Origin: Jimgerdemannia flammicorona
Taxonomy: Eukaryota > Mucoromycota > Endogonomycetes > Endogonales > Endogonaceae
DNA length: 19,765 nt
NCBI GenBank assembly: GCA_003990745.1
Contig: RBNI01002088.1
Location: 1-19,765 of the forward strand
Reading direction: 5' to 3'
This document shows, one piece after another, positions 19,676 to 19,765 of the stretch. The position numbers and the translations under genes were made by a program. Under the pieces are notes generated by a model. It did not search any database. It saw nothing but the letters and a program-made list of their open reading frames with translations, and was not told the DNA's origin. Each line of letters opens with the position of its first letter. Position 1 is the first letter of the stretch.

Positions 19676-19765
19676 TTAGTATTTTTATTTATATTTTTCA
19701 TCTCTTACCACCCCCACCCCCCCCCCCCCCCCCCCCCCCGCACCCCTCCCCCCCCCCCCCCCCCC
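19635..19765. repeat. Low-complexity right edge: T19, A13 and poly-C
   Basis: Within the last BUB2 intron a T19 run (19644-19662) adjoins an A13 run (19663-19675). From about 19711 the sequence is nearly pure C to the end, with a few A, G and T interruptions. It is not a TTAGGG-type telomere. A contig-end or sequencing artefact is the simplest reading. Confidence 0.8.

Noticed and set aside
19705..19765. Telomere at the right end
   Set aside because: The tract is nearly pure C without a regular CCCTAA-type unit, and it interrupts the BUB2 gene.

Overview
The window looks like nuclear DNA of an early-diverging (zoosporic, chytrid-type) fungus. Genes are dense and lie on both strands. Introns are short (about 71-150 bp) with GT..AG ends. 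Gene content is fungal: a yeast-type mitochondrial Psd1, a SulP/STAS sulfate permease and the mitotic-exit GAP Bub2/Cdc16. Two of the genes, an RBM42 homologue and an SBP2 homologue, are rarely discussed in fungi. Both ends of the window cut through genes next to homopolymer runs, so this may be a complete small contig. The species is inferred only to this level.

Layout from left to right: the C-terminal 978 residues of the CCR4-NOT scaffold NOT1/CNOT1 (+, 13 exons); an RBM42-type RRM protein (-, 3 exons); phosphatidylserine decarboxylase Psd1 (+, 5 exons), which shares a 133-bp divergent promoter with RBM42; an unrecognised protein with about six membrane segments (-, 3 exons); a 1.83-kb AT-rich fold-back element with long terminal inverted repeats (9606-11436); a SulP transporter with a STAS domain (+, 7 exons); a large five-exon gene on the minus strand (14428-17720); and the first part of Bub2/Cdc16 (+), which runs off the right end into poly-T, poly-A and poly-C.

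The most interesting locus is the minus-strand gene at 14428-17720. Raw ORFs suggest an ankyrin protein and a separate lysine-rich protein. When spliced by hand at five in-phase exons they form one 956-residue protein. It has an SBP2 (SECIS-binding protein 2)-like N-terminal and SID-like region, a complete SBP2-type L7Ae RNA-binding domain, and then about seven ankyrin repeats with an acidic tail. SBP2 is a core factor of eukaryotic selenocysteine insertion, a pathway absent from most fungi and reported in only a few early-branching lineages. The second half of the L7Ae domain and all ankyrin repeats share one uninterrupted exon, so the fusion does not depend on splice prediction. I know of no described SBP2-ankyrin protein.

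The other genes are unlinked housekeeping functions: mRNA deadenylation and repression (NOT1), RNA binding (RBM42), mitochondrial phosphatidylethanolamine synthesis (Psd1), anion transport (SulP) and spindle-position checkpoint control (Bub2). I saw no rRNA or tRNA gene, CRISPR array or intact transposase.
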